A DNA stretch of 64,000 nt from Zopfochytrium polystomum (Eukaryota > Chytridiomycota > Chytridiomycetes > Chytridiales > Chytridiaceae): positions 186,001 to 250,000 of the forward strand of contig JAIVFJ010000085.1 of assembly GCA_025765615.1 (NCBI GenBank), read 5' to 3'. Below are positions 33,210-44,393 of this stretch, piece after piece. Position 1 is the stretch's first letter. The number at the start of each line of letters is the position of its first letter. The notes beneath the pieces are model-generated. The model was not told the DNA's origin and searched no databases. It was given only the letters and a program-made list of their open reading frames with translations. Both the position numbers and the translations under genes were made by a program.

Positions 33210-34348
33210 AAGATGTGCGGCGGCGGCGACACACAAATCGATCACAGTGCGTTGATTGATTGCCAGCCAAGCAAAATTCCCGCCACCAGGCTGGCCTCAG
33301 CCCCCCCCCCAGAATGAGAGAGAGAGTGAGAGACAGGGAGACAGACTGAGAGACAGAGAGACAGAGAGACAGCCCCCCAAACACTTGACGAAAAAGTTCT
33401 TGGCGGCACCGGCCCAACACACACGCACACACAACACACATGCCGCAGTTCTCCCAACACCTTCGCAAAAACTGGCCTGCGAAACATGCACATCTTTCTG
33501 CTGCAGCTTGAAAAACAAAACAACAGAAAAACAAACAAAAAAAAAAACAAAAAAAAACCCCCCCCGCGTTGGATCGATTTCTCAACAAGCCCACTTGACT
33601 GTTGTTTCTCCTGTTCTGATGGCTTGCAGCAAGCATATGTAGGTGGTCAGTAAATGCTACATCGGAGGTGGGTGGCACAGCCTATCCATCCATGCAACGA
33701 CGAGCTTGCACGCTGAACAAAGTCGCCCACGTCTTCGAGATTTTATCCATATGCTGGGAACAGCGGCTGGCCCCGTGAAAGGAATTCGCTGTCGGCCATC
33801 ACTCAGAAAGGTTCAAACAGGCTAAATGGCCTCCCTTCACTTTTCAATATTGTTTCCGCCTTTGCCCATGATCCAAATAGCACAGCCTCACTCTGAAATG
33901 TCGCTCTCTTTATCTTTTCCTTCTGGGAAAAGAACATTTTGCAATCTCTGGTTTCGCTTGTGCCTTCCTTGCGCGACGTTTGTCATTGCATCTCTGCAGA
34001 TGCACTTGCACTGACTGGCGCTGCACTTTGCACTGTGCTTTGGACTACGCTTGGGCGACAGCACGCGAGGTCCTCCCCCAAAAGTTTAAGGGATAAATAA
34101 ATACTGTATTTATGTTGCCCATTTGATAAATAACACTTGGAACGTTCGATCGGTCATCGCCACCCATCCACGGCGAGCATCCAGCTGTTGGACAAGCCGG
34201 GCAGCAGCAGCGGCGGCAGCAGCAGCAGCAACACACGCAAAATCGTGGGACTCCCTCCCGCAACACACGCGCACCCACCACCAGGCCCGCCCGCCCGCCC
34301 GCCCGCCCGCCTACCACGCACTCCACTGACAGATCGTACGTACGATCG
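33207..34348. other. Divergent intergenic region
   Basis: Between the VHL-like gene (minus) and the hydrolase gene (plus). Short purine repeats to about 33370 and a (CCCG)n run at about 34288-34311. No gene seen. Confidence 0.5.
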
Positions 34349-35675
34349 ATGGCCCAGCAGCAGCCGCCGCCGTCCTCGAACTGGGGCTGGGCTGCATCTT
34401 TTGCGTCGTCGCTGGCCTCGGCCGCCGCCGCTGCGCCCCAGCAACAGCAGCAGCAACGGCAGCAGCCCCGATCGCCCCGCAGACCGCACGTCCTCCTCGT
34501 GTTCGTCCACGGCTTCATGGGCAGCAGCGAATCGTTCCACGGCTTCCCCCGCGACCTGCTGACCGCGCTCCGCGACGACGACAGCGGCGGCGGCAACCGC
34601 AACGACCTCTTCAGCCCGGCCGCCACCCGCTCCCCGACGTACGTAACCAAATCCTATGACTTCACCACCGCCGGCGACAACGCCGTCCGCGTCGCCGAGC
34701 TGGCGTCCTGGCTCACCGCCCAGGCCACCACCGAGACCGCAGACGCCGTCGTCCTCCTCGCACACTCCATGGGCGGCCTGCTGTCCGCCGACGCCGCAAA
34801 GTCCCTGCTGCTGGATGATGCTGCCGCCGCTGCCCCCACCGTCCCCATCATCGCCATCCTCGCGTACGACTCGCCCTTCTTTGGCCTGCACCCAAACGTG
34901 TTTCTCCACACCGGCACCCAGCGAGTCACGGCCGCTTGGTCCTCTGTCTCGAACCTACTGGGCAGCCCCGCCGCCGCCGACGCGGCCTCGCGGGCCGCCC
35001 GATCGTTCGCCCCGTCGTCCTCCACGTCCGCCGCCGCCGCCACCACCACCACCGCCTCATCGTCGTCGTCGTCATCGTCTACGTCCTTCTGGGGCGCCGC
35101 CATGGCCATCGTGGCGGTCGGTGCGGCCGCCGTCGCCGTGTCCAGCCACCCCGTCGTCAAGGAGAAGCTGCAGCAGGGCGCCGACGCTGTGATGCAACGC
35201 GCCGAGTTCCTAGGCCCGCTGTGGCGCGTCGAGGGCCAGTCGGAGCGGATGGACTGGCTTGTGCGGTCAACCGCCGAGGGGCGACTGGGCTTTCGGTGCT
35301 TTTACATGAAGGTGGGTGCCAGCCCTTTTTTTTTTTTTTTTCGGTGCTGCTCAGCGAAACACAAACCAAAACACGCCGCCACAGACCCCCTTTGGAGACC
35401 CGGGCAGCGGCGACTCGACGTACTTTATTCAGCCGCCCAAAGAGCAGTACCAGCACCTCTTCCGCGCGGTCCCCGTCCGCGAGTCGGACGCCCGCGGCAA
35501 CGGCGTCGCGGCGGGCCTCTGCAAGGACGAAATCGACGTGCACGTGCACATGTTTGATACCCAGATGGGGTTGGCGTACATTGACCTTATCCAGGAGACG
35601 ACGCGCGAAGTCCGCGCGGCCGTGGCCAGGGCGCGGCTTGGGGACGCTTCGGCGAGACGTTCATTTCTGTTTTAG
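34349..35675 (+). CDS. Alpha/beta-hydrolase (DUF676/lipase-like), uncharacterised
   Basis: Two exons, 34349-35311 and 35385-35675, joined by a 73-bp phase-0 intron; 417 residues. After a Gln-rich N-terminus, residues 48-60 (VLLVFVHGFMGSSE) hold the oxyanion HG motif. LLAHSMGGLL places the nucleophile Ser at 140 in an A-x-S-x-G elbow, and AYDSPFFGLHPN follows, as in DUF676-type lipases. A Ser/Thr/Ala-rich insert (about 210-245) precedes a hydrophobic stretch (AAMAIVAVGAAAVAV) that may be a membrane anchor. HVHMFD near the C-terminus could supply the catalytic His. Related fungal proteins are annotated only as putative lipases. Substrate unknown. Confidence 0.8.
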
Positions 35676-36679
35676 TTTGTTTTTTTTTTTTCTTTCTTCA
35701 CGGGTTGTGATGTGGTGGAGTTGGCGGCGCAAGGGGAAACGGACAAAACCCGCAGAACAGAAAGAATCAATTCTTTTGGTCGCCTCTTTGTGTTTTGCCG
35801 TGCTCGTTTTTGCCCACTTGCTATTTACTGATTGGACTGGGCCGTCTCTGCGTTTATTTCCGCAAACACCACCCTGCCGCGTCCTCCACACACGGGCCTT
35901 GCCCTGCTTCCCAGTTTCGAAAGTTGCATCGTCAGTCCAGATAATTTTGGCCCAATCCTTGACAGTGTTAGGCAGAACGGACTGGTTAGCAGCAAGAGGC
36001 ACAAGACAGACCGGAACCTTTTGTGACTGTCAGTTATCGTTCTCAAAACGCCCATGGGAGAGCAAAACTCCACCAATGCAGACCTGGTCGCTGGCTTGCG
36101 CTGACTCACTCACTCAGAGTAGACTGTTCACACAACTGAGGTTTGAACTGAGGGCAAGTGAGCAAAGAGAGCTTGTTTTAGACAGGGACTAGCAAATTGG
36201 AGTGAGAGTGTTGTGTTTTCAATAAGGAAACTCTGCCCAATTTTTACTCCTGCAGGGAGTTTGACCAGTTTTCCTGTTTTGCCAATCTGAACAAGTTGCA
36301 ATCTGCTTCAGGCAGGGCTTTGCTCTGGAGACGTGTTGTAAACCCCTTCCCACAGAGGGAGGGGCGATTTGAAATATTGTGAGACTATACTCACTCCTTT
36401 GACCCTGGGATCTGGGCACTAGAGTGAGGGAAAGCAAATAGTACGCTAAAACTAACATTATTGGGCTGTTGTCTAGGGGTGTTTCAACCCTACCACTTGC
36501 CTAGTCCACAAAGTGTCCCTACTGATCTGTCTAACAGGGGTCTCAAACACAAAGAATGAACATTCAGAGGGGCAATCCTCTGAAGGATCAGTGCCAGAGC
36601 ACCAATTACTTGTGTGGCCGCAGGCTGGGGCAAGGGGAAACGGAAGGGCGCTCCAGAGGGCGCTCCCGAGGGCGCAACA
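35676..36679. other. Region before the copia element, mostly unassigned
   Basis: Apart from the Tc1/mariner-like relic at 35825-36050, nothing is recognised. Direct GGGCGCTCC-type repeats lie at 36647-36675. Confidence 0.4.
35825..36050 (-). mobile_element. Tc1/mariner-like transposase relic
   Basis: The minus-strand frame reads VKDWAKIIWTDDATFETG then KARVWRTRQGG. This matches the W-x3-I-x-(W/F)-(T/S)-D-E-x-x-F block around the second catalytic Asp of Tc1/mariner (DDE_3) transposases, and the following vWR. Only this central block is left, without start, DDE ends or visible terminal inverted repeats. Confidence 0.5.
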
Positions 36680-36826
36680 TGTGAGTGCTGCTGCTAACTC
36701 CATGAGAGCTCATGCGATCATGTCGTGGGGATTCGTTGTTCGACTTTTTTCTCTTTTATTTTTTCTGACAAGTCGTCCTTTCAGAACGAGAACAACAACA
36801 CAGAAGTGCAAGCATGAACTCCCACA
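36680..36826 (-). repeat. 3' LTR of the copia element
   Basis: About 147 bp, TGTG...CACA ends in plus orientation. It aligns along its length with 40719-40861, including CGATCATGTCGTGG and the block GAACAACAACACAGAAGTGC. Confidence 0.8.
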
Positions 36827-36833
36827 CTCCCCC

Positions 36834-37253
36834 TCATGCGTGACACCGAAGTCCCAATGCTTCTGCATGTTTCCTGAACACAGAGGGTCCCAACAACTTG
36901 GTAAAAATGTCTGCAACCATCTCCGTTGTCAGCTTGTGCTCAACAGAGATGACTTTCTCATGCTGGATTTTCTCGCACACAAATTCGACCTTCACTGCTT
37001 CGTGCTTGGTACGCTCAAGATTGTGGTCCCCAGTCACTGTCTTGATGACCAAGGTGTTGTCTTCGTCGATAGTGGTTGGCCCTGAATCAGGGAGACCAAT
37101 CTCCCCCAACAGTCTGCGCAACCAAATCGCTTCCTTCATGGCCTCCAAGCAGCCCTCCAATTCTGCCACTGTTGTCGACGTTGCAACTGAGGCTGCGCGT
37201 TTGCTCCTCCAGCACCATGGAGGTGGAGATAGCCTTGGCATCCTCCATCCCAA
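36834..37253 (-). pseudogene. Copia RNase H domain
   Basis: Contains STTVAELEGCLEAMKEAIWL, the Ty1/copia form of the RNase H active-site region (S-T-A-E-A-E-Y-x-A), DNTLVIKT, and the end ADIFTKLLGPSVFRKHAEAL. The second acidic residue of the usual AEAEY is replaced. Confidence 0.75.
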
Positions 37254-37309
37254 ATCTGGTCAAGAACTTGTGGAAATTTGATGAGTTTCTCAATTGAATC
37301 TCCCCCTTA

Positions 37310-37920
37310 TCTCGGTCCTGTTGCACCAATTTCAATATAGCGCTCCAGCCTGCCCACATCATGCAGCTTGAATGTAGCGTTCAGGTGAGTCCAGAACTTC
37401 TCAAAGTTTGCCTTTGCGGAGGCATAATAGAATGTCAGCATATCATCTACAAACAGGCTATAAAGTCGGGATCCCCCAGCTCCCCCTTTCGGAAGAGGCA
37501 AGGGCCGTGCTTTGATGGTCGGAATCCATTCTCCTCCAACCACTTGCGAGCGGTCTTGTACAAAATCTGCCTGGCCTGTTTTGTCCCATACAGGGCCTTC
37601 TGTAATAGGCAATAGAGCTTCTCCCCATTTGGCCCAAATACCTCGTATTCATCCAGCTGTTCCATATAGACTTCCTCATCCATGAGTCCATTCAAGTTTT
37701 TCACAAATATCTCTTTGGTGAATTTCCGTATCAAACTCCAGAGCAGTACAAGCATCAGCTGAAAGGTCCGCTCTTGTGCTGTCAGCGAGTATGTCTCAGT
37801 GTAATCAAGCCATAAATCTGGCTGAATCCTCGCCCAACCAACCTCACCTTCCTCTCCAACAAGTTTCCATCTGCATCTTTCCACCTCTCCAGGTGCCACT
37901 TCGATCCAACAGGTTTGCAA
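37310..37920 (-). pseudogene. Copia reverse transcriptase domain (frame-shifted)
   Basis: LDYTETYSLTAQERTFQLML, LNGLMDEEVYMEQLDEYEVF and KLYCLLQKALYGTKQARQIL are the classic copia RT blocks. The catalytic FVDDML (about 37436-37453) is in a different frame, so at least one frameshift lies near 37460-37500. Confidence 0.8.
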
Positions 37921-38161
37921 CCTGGTGGGAGTGGTTTCAACGTCTACGTCCCATATTCGTCAAGTGCTTTCATCTGCTTATCCATAGCAGCTTTCCAACT
38001 CTTCCATTCAGGGTCACGTTTGACCTCTGCAACGAAAATGAAAGCAAAGTTTTGCTCTCCCCCCAGTTGCTTTCTTTCCCTTCTTCTTGCGTTCCAGGAA
38101 ATCATGTACTGCTTATTCTCGCTGAGTATGCTCACAGTCTTGTTGCATCTGTATGTGCTTG

Positions 38162-39355
38162 CTATGGCGCTCCCATGGTGAGCGAGGTGGTGATGGCTGA
38201 CTCACAGGGGTGCTTGGCTGTTCCGTTGATGGCACGCACACTGGCGAGCCTGGCAGTGGACTTGTTGCTGCATTTTCCCACGCTGTCTGTGTCCTCAGCT
38301 GGTGCTCCCCCCTCGCCAGTGAGAGGGATGTGATCATCATCCAAATCAGATCCTGTATTGGAGCGATGACGCCTTTGGCTTGAGTGTGAGGAAAAGGTAG
38401 CTTTTGAGGTAGAATCGCTTGGGTGACTGGTGAGAGTCTCGTCAAACCACACATTCCGAGCGACAAATATTTCGTTTGTGGAAGGGTCCAGAACATTGTA
38501 TGCCTTTCCACCTTGTGCATATGATAGCATGCACACAACCTGACTCTGCTCATTCAACTTGTTCTTGCCAGTTAAATGATCAGCAGGATAGCGAGCCCAT
38601 CCCCAGGCAAATACCCGGAGGCTCGCCAAGTCAGGTTTGATTTGAGTGAATAGCTCAATAGGTGTGAGAGAGAGTCCCTTTACAGGCAATTGATTACTCA
38701 CGTAAACAGCAGTGGTTAGTGCATGAGGCCACCACTTCTTATCCACCTGAGCATCAAGCAGGGCTGAGCTTGCTCGTTCCAACAAATTCCTGTTTGCAAT
38801 TTCTGCTTTTCCATTCTGCTCATGCTCATAAGCAATAGGAGCTTGCAGTTCGACTCCAATTTCTTTCATCTTGTCTGCAAACTGCCCCAGGTAGATTTCT
38901 TTTGTATTGTCGCACCAAATAGCTTTCAGCATCCAGTTGCATGCTCACTCTGCCCATCAGAGCCATGGCATAAAATTGGACAGTATCTCCTCCTCCAACC
39001 AGCCCTTCATGGGAAAGGCAACCTTCACATCAGAGAAGTCGTCTGTTAGGACTAGAGCCATCTCCTCGCCTTCAACACCTTTTGCCCTGATTGGTATGTG
39101 GACCAAGTCAAGTGGATGCTGTGCTCTGGGGCTCTTGGATTGTTGAAATGGAAGGTGTGTAAGCTTTGCAAGCTGACACACATCGCTTAGCAAGTCCGAC
39201 TCTGGTGTAATGGGCTCAAATTCATCCACCATTCCAGCAAGCCACTTTGCTGCATGCGATGCGTGGCACAGCCAGCGATGTTGGATGTCTGCTGTCAACA
39301 GAACCTTGCTTGTTGACTTTGAAGGTGTAGCATGCCTCCTAGCAGTTATCTGCAT
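38162..39355 (-). pseudogene. Copia integrase region (broken)
   Basis: The pre-integrase segment HRWLCHASHAA is followed by LVLTDDFSDVKVAF (first Asp), then in another frame AIWCDNTKEIYLGQF (second Asp) and EHEQNGKAEIANRNLLERA (catalytic Glu). The DDE triad is recognisable, though spread over two frames. Confidence 0.8.
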
Positions 39356-39815
39356 CTCCAGATTCTGTCCAACGAGTTTCCCAACAAGTACTTCGGCATT
39401 CTTTGTCCAATAGGAAATGAGCGCTCCCCCTTCCCACGCAACTCAAGGCCAGCAAGGGTGAGCGGTGTGTGGGAAATCAGATTGGCTGTGATGTTGGAGC
39501 AGTATTGTACTCCCTGCAGTGTGACTTCCACTGTTTTTCCAGACAAAATTGTTGAGTCAAATACAACATTCCCCTCGGCAACAATCTTGAGTGGTTTTCC
39601 ATGTCCAATAGCAACCTTGTCCAACATTTCCCTGTAGGTGCCTGGAACAAAGAAACAGGGGTCGTTTGTGAGGTGGTATGACGCACTGCTGTCATGGTAC
39701 CAAATATCCTCGCTTGGTCCTCTTGACTTCACGGTGAAAGCATAGCATGCGTCTGATGTGTTCACCTTTGCTCTTAGCTTTGGTCCTTTTCCTGCTGCAC
39801 CCCGCCTTTCACCCA

Positions 39816-40527
39816 ACAGTCCTTGCGCAGGTGTCCAGGCTTGCTGCAATTTAGGCAAGTCTGCTTCTTCTTGTCTGTTTTGGATGTGGTGAAAGCAGCA
39901 GATTTTGTCAACTGCTTCTTTGATGCACCTCCAGGACTTTCTGCCTTGGTCTGTCAAGCATGGTCATAGAGCTCGCTCTCAACCTTGCAGTGCGCTAACT
40001 TCGTTGCATCAAGTGCACATAGCTTCCCTACTACATTCTGCCATCCAGGCGTATTGGGCATCGCCATCAGCAGAATACAGACATATATCTTGTCCCAGTC
40101 AAGTGTCCCAGCGTTCTTGAGGCGCTGAATGAGTGCTCAGACTGAACCAATGAAATCTTCAATGTTGCCACTATCGTCATACTTTGTCGACAACAGTCAT
40201 TCCAATGTGTTCATAGTCATTGACGCAGTAACCGTTGCGTAGACCTCCTTCAGGTGTTCATACATCTCGTATGCAGTCATGCACCCGCTCAATAGGTCTC
40301 TTGGTAGCTCTCAAGTAGCCAGCTTCGAGCTTGAGCGTCGTGCTTTTTCTCGTCAGCGCATAGGCCGCCTTAACGGTATCGTCGGAACCTGTGTATATGT
40401 CGTTCTCATGCTCTATGACGTGCATTTCCTTGACTTCTAAAAAAGTTGTGAATAGATGGTTGAAGTTTGGCCAGTCGTCTGTTGACACCTCAGACTCCGG
40501 AATATTTTTGTACTCCTTGTCTGTCAT
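39816..40527 (-). pseudogene. Copia gag with CCHC zinc knuckle (broken)
   Basis: The start near 40527 reads MTDKEYKNIPESEV. A zinc knuckle CLNCSKPGHLRKDC (C-x2-C-x4-H-x4-C) lies at 39816-39857 in a separate frame. Intervening stops mark it as decayed. Confidence 0.65.
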
Positions 40528-40718
40528 TGTGATCTAGTAGCCAACCACTCAGCAACCTCGCTGTCCTCACCAGTAAGGGATCGTACCAGTAGATTTTTCT
40601 TATGTCAGGCTGCGATCACACAGCTGTCATCAATCACGACTGCGTCGACGTGATCCAATTGTCTGCAACTTCGCCAGATCCTGCCCTGACACTGGCCATT
40701 TGCTCTCCCGATGGGAGT

Positions 40719-40861
40719 TGTGCTGATGCTAACTCTGTGAGAGCTCACTCGATCATGTCGTGGAGATTTGTTGTTCGACTTTTTTCTCTATTGATTTTTT
40801 CTGACAGGTTGTCTTTCAGAATGAGAACAACAACACAGAAGTGCGAGCATGAACTCCCACA
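40719..40861 (-). repeat. 5' LTR of the copia element
   Basis: About 143 bp, aligned with 36680-36826 with scattered substitutions and one small indel near its 3' end. Confidence 0.8.
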
Positions 40862-41123
40862 CAAAACAACTGCAGAATAAAGAGATAGAAAAGGGAAACA
40901 GGGGTTTTTATCACAGGAACCTAATCTCAAACGTAACAGGAGCAGTTAGTAACGACAGGACGGCTCCAGGAGCCCTCATCGTCGCCAGCGACGAGGGGGA
41001 GAGAGAGAAGGGAGTCAACTATGCAGGGGTTCGAAGGTCGCCAGCAAGGAACTCGCACGCAGAAACACCTGCGATTGTATGCACACCCCACCAGTGTTAT
41101 GAATCACCCTCTGGAAATCTCTG

Positions 41124-41176
41124 GAACCTTCTAGAACATTCCTTCATGGAACCTTGTGGAACCTTCTGGAACCTTC
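41124..41176 (+). promoter_or_regulatory. Cluster of heat-shock elements (distal)
   Basis: GAA and TTC triplets alternate on an exact 5-bp register: GAA 41124, TTC 41129, GAA 41134, TTC 41139, then GAA 41149, TTG 41154, GAA 41159, TTC 41164, GAA 41169, TTC 41174. This is the nGAAn/nTTCn array bound by trimeric heat-shock factor. Confidence 0.7.
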
Positions 41177-41241
41177 TTTGCTTTCCTGACTTGTCTTGTT
41201 GTCATTGGTATCATTGGTATCATTGTATTACTAATTGCTCT

Positions 41242-41254
41242 TTCTGGAACTTTC
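41242..41254 (+). promoter_or_regulatory. Proximal heat-shock element
   Basis: TTC-tg-GAA-ct-TTC, a perfect three-unit HSE, 33 bp upstream of the TATA box. Confidence 0.65.
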
Positions 41255-41286
41255 TTTGAGTCTTGACAAGGAACACTCTCAAAAGG

Positions 41287-41293
41287 TATAAAA
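41287..41293 (+). promoter_or_regulatory. TATA box downstream of the HSEs
   Basis: TATAAAA, placed as expected for a heat-inducible core promoter reading to the right. Confidence 0.6.
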
Positions 41294-41524
41294 GGGGGAT
41301 GGGGGACCTGTCCCATCCCTCAAGTGAATTATTGTTTCCAATACAATCATCACTCCTCTCAGTTCCTTGTCTGCCTTGCCCTGTCCTGCCCTGTTCCTGA
41401 CAGCCAGGCTGCGTCAGCACGATCACTCGACCAACAGGCTTTATCGCATTGCACTTGTACTCACACATCTCACTCTCACAGCAATAGGACCGAGGCAGGC
41501 ACTCGTAGATCGAACCGGGAGAAG

Positions 41525-41716
41525 ATGAGTCCTCTTAGGCCAGAGCCACTAGATCAAGCTGAAGAGGCAACAACAACATTCCCCTTGGGCCAGCGTGTGA
41601 AGACCAAGCCTTGTGTGATGGCTGGTTCTGGGACAGTACTGGGACAAAAACAGGAAAAGCCAGACTTTACTAGGCCAGGTTTCAGGTGGTATCTCAAGAA
41701 TTCCTCAACAGTCTGA
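41525..41716 (+). CDS. Short open frame downstream of the LTR-like promoter, possible gag remnant
   Basis: ATG 41525 opens 63 codons (MSPLRPEPLDQAEEATTTF...). Position relative to the LTR-like block suits the start of a gag. Plus-strand fragments further on (about 41900-42660) look like broken coding sequence with many stops. No domain is recognised. Confidence 0.25.
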   Translation: MSPLRPEPLDQAEEATTTFPLGQRVKTKPCVMAGSGTVLGQKQEKPDFTRPGFRWYLKNSSTV

Positions 41717-44213
41717 AACCTTACCTGTGTGTATGCAAGCCCGGACTTGGCACAGACACAAACTTCTTGGTATGTTTCACCTCTCAATAGCAGCCTCAAT
41801 GTACGACCAAATAACAGCTTTGTTGTGTAGCTGCTTGGATTGCACTTGAACTCCCTCTGCCGCCACCCTCAGCGCCTTACCTGTACCTGCAGATTGCTGA
41901 TGAGCGGCAGCTGGCTCCTGGTCCATCCGGAAGTAAGGGCTCAGCGGTTTGACCAAACTGGTGCTTTATCTGACTGGTTTAACGCCAGCACAGTGCTTAA
42001 AACAATGTAAAATTTCACCCAGTGGCATATATTGCTTGAAAGTTTCATGTGCTTTGCTTTCACTGGAATATTTTAGGGCAGAACAATGCAAGTCAGAACT
42101 CTGGTTAAGCAAACCGCTGAGCCTTATCCTGAAGCAACTCTGGGTATCAGCAAGACGCCGTGCCAGACGCTGTGCCTGTGCAAGCACCATGGAGGTGCCT
42201 GCCCATACAGCTACACTTAAGCCCACACCCATAGCTGCACCTGCGCCTACATGTACTCCCTCGAAGGATCTGTCAACCCTGATCAAGTTCTGTGACTTGA
42301 CCCACCTTGTTGACGGAGGCCACAAATGTTTGACTCTGATGACGAGAGCTTGGGCTGGCATGCCTGTGCTTCTGTTATGGTTGACGCTACTTTGGGCCCA
42401 ATGGCATCCACCCCTACTCAGGTGTCAGGGACTGCGTAGGGCGTGGCCACCAACACCCTCGCAGGGTCGACGACGCCACCGCCGCCGCCTCCGCAGTAGG
42501 CAAGTGCCTGTGATCTCCATTCCAACACAGAGCCAGCAGCGTCACACAGTTGGTGGTGGGGCCAGCTGCATTCCCCACCCGCAGCCCCGAAGGGAATGTG
42601 TGCACCAACTCTCGCTACCCTCACTGTCACAAGCCAGAGGATTTGAAGGGACTCTGTATTGGTGCCAAAGGACCTGTGAGTGAGAGGGGAGAACGACTAG
42701 TCAAATGAATAACATAGGGAAGGACATCTCCCTCTGTCAACGCTCTCTGTCTCTCTCTCTCTCGCCGTCGCTCTGTCTCTTCTCGCTCCAATGCGGTCTC
42801 TCTCTATCTCTCCCTCTCTGGCCGAAAGAGGGCACGATAAATGGGCTCTTCTTCGAAATGGCGTGGGCGCGCAATGGTTGGAGTAAGGAGGTGGCATCGT
42901 GGCATCTCCACTCTGTAAAACCGCCAAGAAGGCAATCGACCCCACCAAGTGAAGCTTCTGTCAAGCAAGCCGCCACACGGGACTGGACAATTGCAGTAGT
43001 CGGTGAGTGTTATTCTTGGCCGGCTGCTGCTGGCATGACGGAGTCCCAGCGGTTGCGTTGTGGTCCCTCCTTCTCTTGCCCTTCCCCCCTCCCTTCTCCC
43101 CGCACCGACTCCGCCCGTGACGGGAGGGCTGCACACACACGCACCCACATCTGGAGCTGGTGGCCGCTCGGGACACTTGCGCCTCTTATACTCTGGTGCT
43201 GGTGGTGGCAGCGCGTTGTGAAAGGACTGGTGGCAGCGGTACCGGTGGTACCCCTTTTGTTGTTGTTCGTGGTCTTCACACTCTCTAATTCCCCGCAAGT
43301 GCTGCATTGTTTTCCTCTTCGGCCCGCGGGGGTTTTTTTACTTTGCCCAATCCAAGCCCACAAGAATGTTCGCTGGTGAAAGACGTTCTTGCTCCTCTTC
43401 AAAAAAAAGGTTAGAACAAACTGTCTCACGCTCTCTACCATTTTCCCTTTCACTTCAAGCTTGCATTTGATCTGTATGGGTCCGCTCTGAGCAAGCCTAG
43501 GTCGTGAGGCCATGAACTGCTTGTAAGAGTGATATCATATTCATTCTCACGTGTGCTGACCATTTTCCCTATCCTGCTTGACTATTTCGTTTCCAATTGT
43601 AACGCCTTGGCCTTTTACTCAATTGACGGTGGGCGTTATACACCGTCGTTAATAGTAAAGGCTAATTCAATGAAGTAGTAGCCCCATCGTCCATCGTGGA
43701 GAGCGTTTTCGGCCTCATTAGAAACGTGTTCAACCGTTGGCTGTTCGGTTGTTTTGTCAACCCCAGAACCCTAGAGGTGGGGCACAGCAGGACACCGACC
43801 GACGACATCCGACCCGCTCTCTCCTTCTCTCTCTCTCTCGTTCTCTCTGTCTCTGTCTCTGTCTCTTGCTCGCTTCTTCGCCCCTCTCTTTTCACGAGGC
43901 GGCCGCGCTGAATAATAGAAAAAAAAGGAGGCAGAGAGGCCCATGTGATTGATTTGCCTTCTCTTTTTCGCACACGTTGTCGTCTGTCTCGTGCCCACAG
44001 CCGTGTCGGCGCGGAACAAGTTGATTCTAGTGGACAGAGACAGAGACAGAGACAGAGACAGAGGCAACACCGGCGAAACAGAAAGCGGGGCGCGCTGATT
44101 GGAGGGAGGCGTCCAGTCCCCGCCCCAGTCGGCTGTTCCAGCCATCGGCACAACTCCGCCTGGCTGTCTGTCCTACTACGTCACTTGCGCGCCCTCTATT
44201 TGCCGAACGAATT
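41717..44213. other. Probable decayed element, then intergenic
   Basis: Up to about 42660 there may be remnants of the element above. Beyond that are CT-rich stretches (42740-42825, 43825-43865) and an imperfect GACAGA repeat near 44034-44062. No gene supported. Confidence 0.35.
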
Positions 44214-44219
44214 TATAAA
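44214..44219 (+). promoter_or_regulatory. TATA box of the thiolase gene
   Basis: TATAAA 175 bp upstream of the ATG at 44394. Confidence 0.45.
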
Positions 44220-44393
44220 GTCGGCGCCATCCAACCCGCTCCAACCGATTTCTGTCACCCCCCGACGCCCCCTCGGCACGCCTCGTACTCAGTCTCTCAC
44301 CACCACCACTCACGCGTCTCTCGAAACACAAGCGAATCGCATTTCAACGCACGCACTCACCAGCATCAGCAAGCAGCCCTCCCACACTCAGAA

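Larger units (their letters stand above)
36680..40861 (-). mobile_element. Degenerate Ty1/copia LTR retrotransposon
   Basis: Complete in outline on the minus strand: 5' LTR (40861-40719), gag, zinc knuckle, integrase, reverse transcriptase, RNase H, polypurine tract, 3' LTR (36826-36680). The order integrase before reverse transcriptase defines Ty1/copia. The two LTRs differ at many positions and the coding region is broken into at least five frames, so the copy is old and inactive. Possible 5-bp target duplications CAACA (36675-36679) and CAAAA (40862-40866) differ by one base. The polypurine tract GAGGGGGA abuts the 3' LTR. Confidence 0.85.
41095..41480 (+). repeat. LTR-like block (solo LTR or 5' LTR of a broken element)
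   Basis: Begins TGTTATGAATCA and ends CTCTCACA, so the termini have the TG...CA form. It contains a heat-shock-element cluster and a TATA box in plus orientation, followed 45 bp on by an ATG frame. A partner LTR is not visible in the window, so a host promoter is the alternative reading. Confidence 0.4.
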
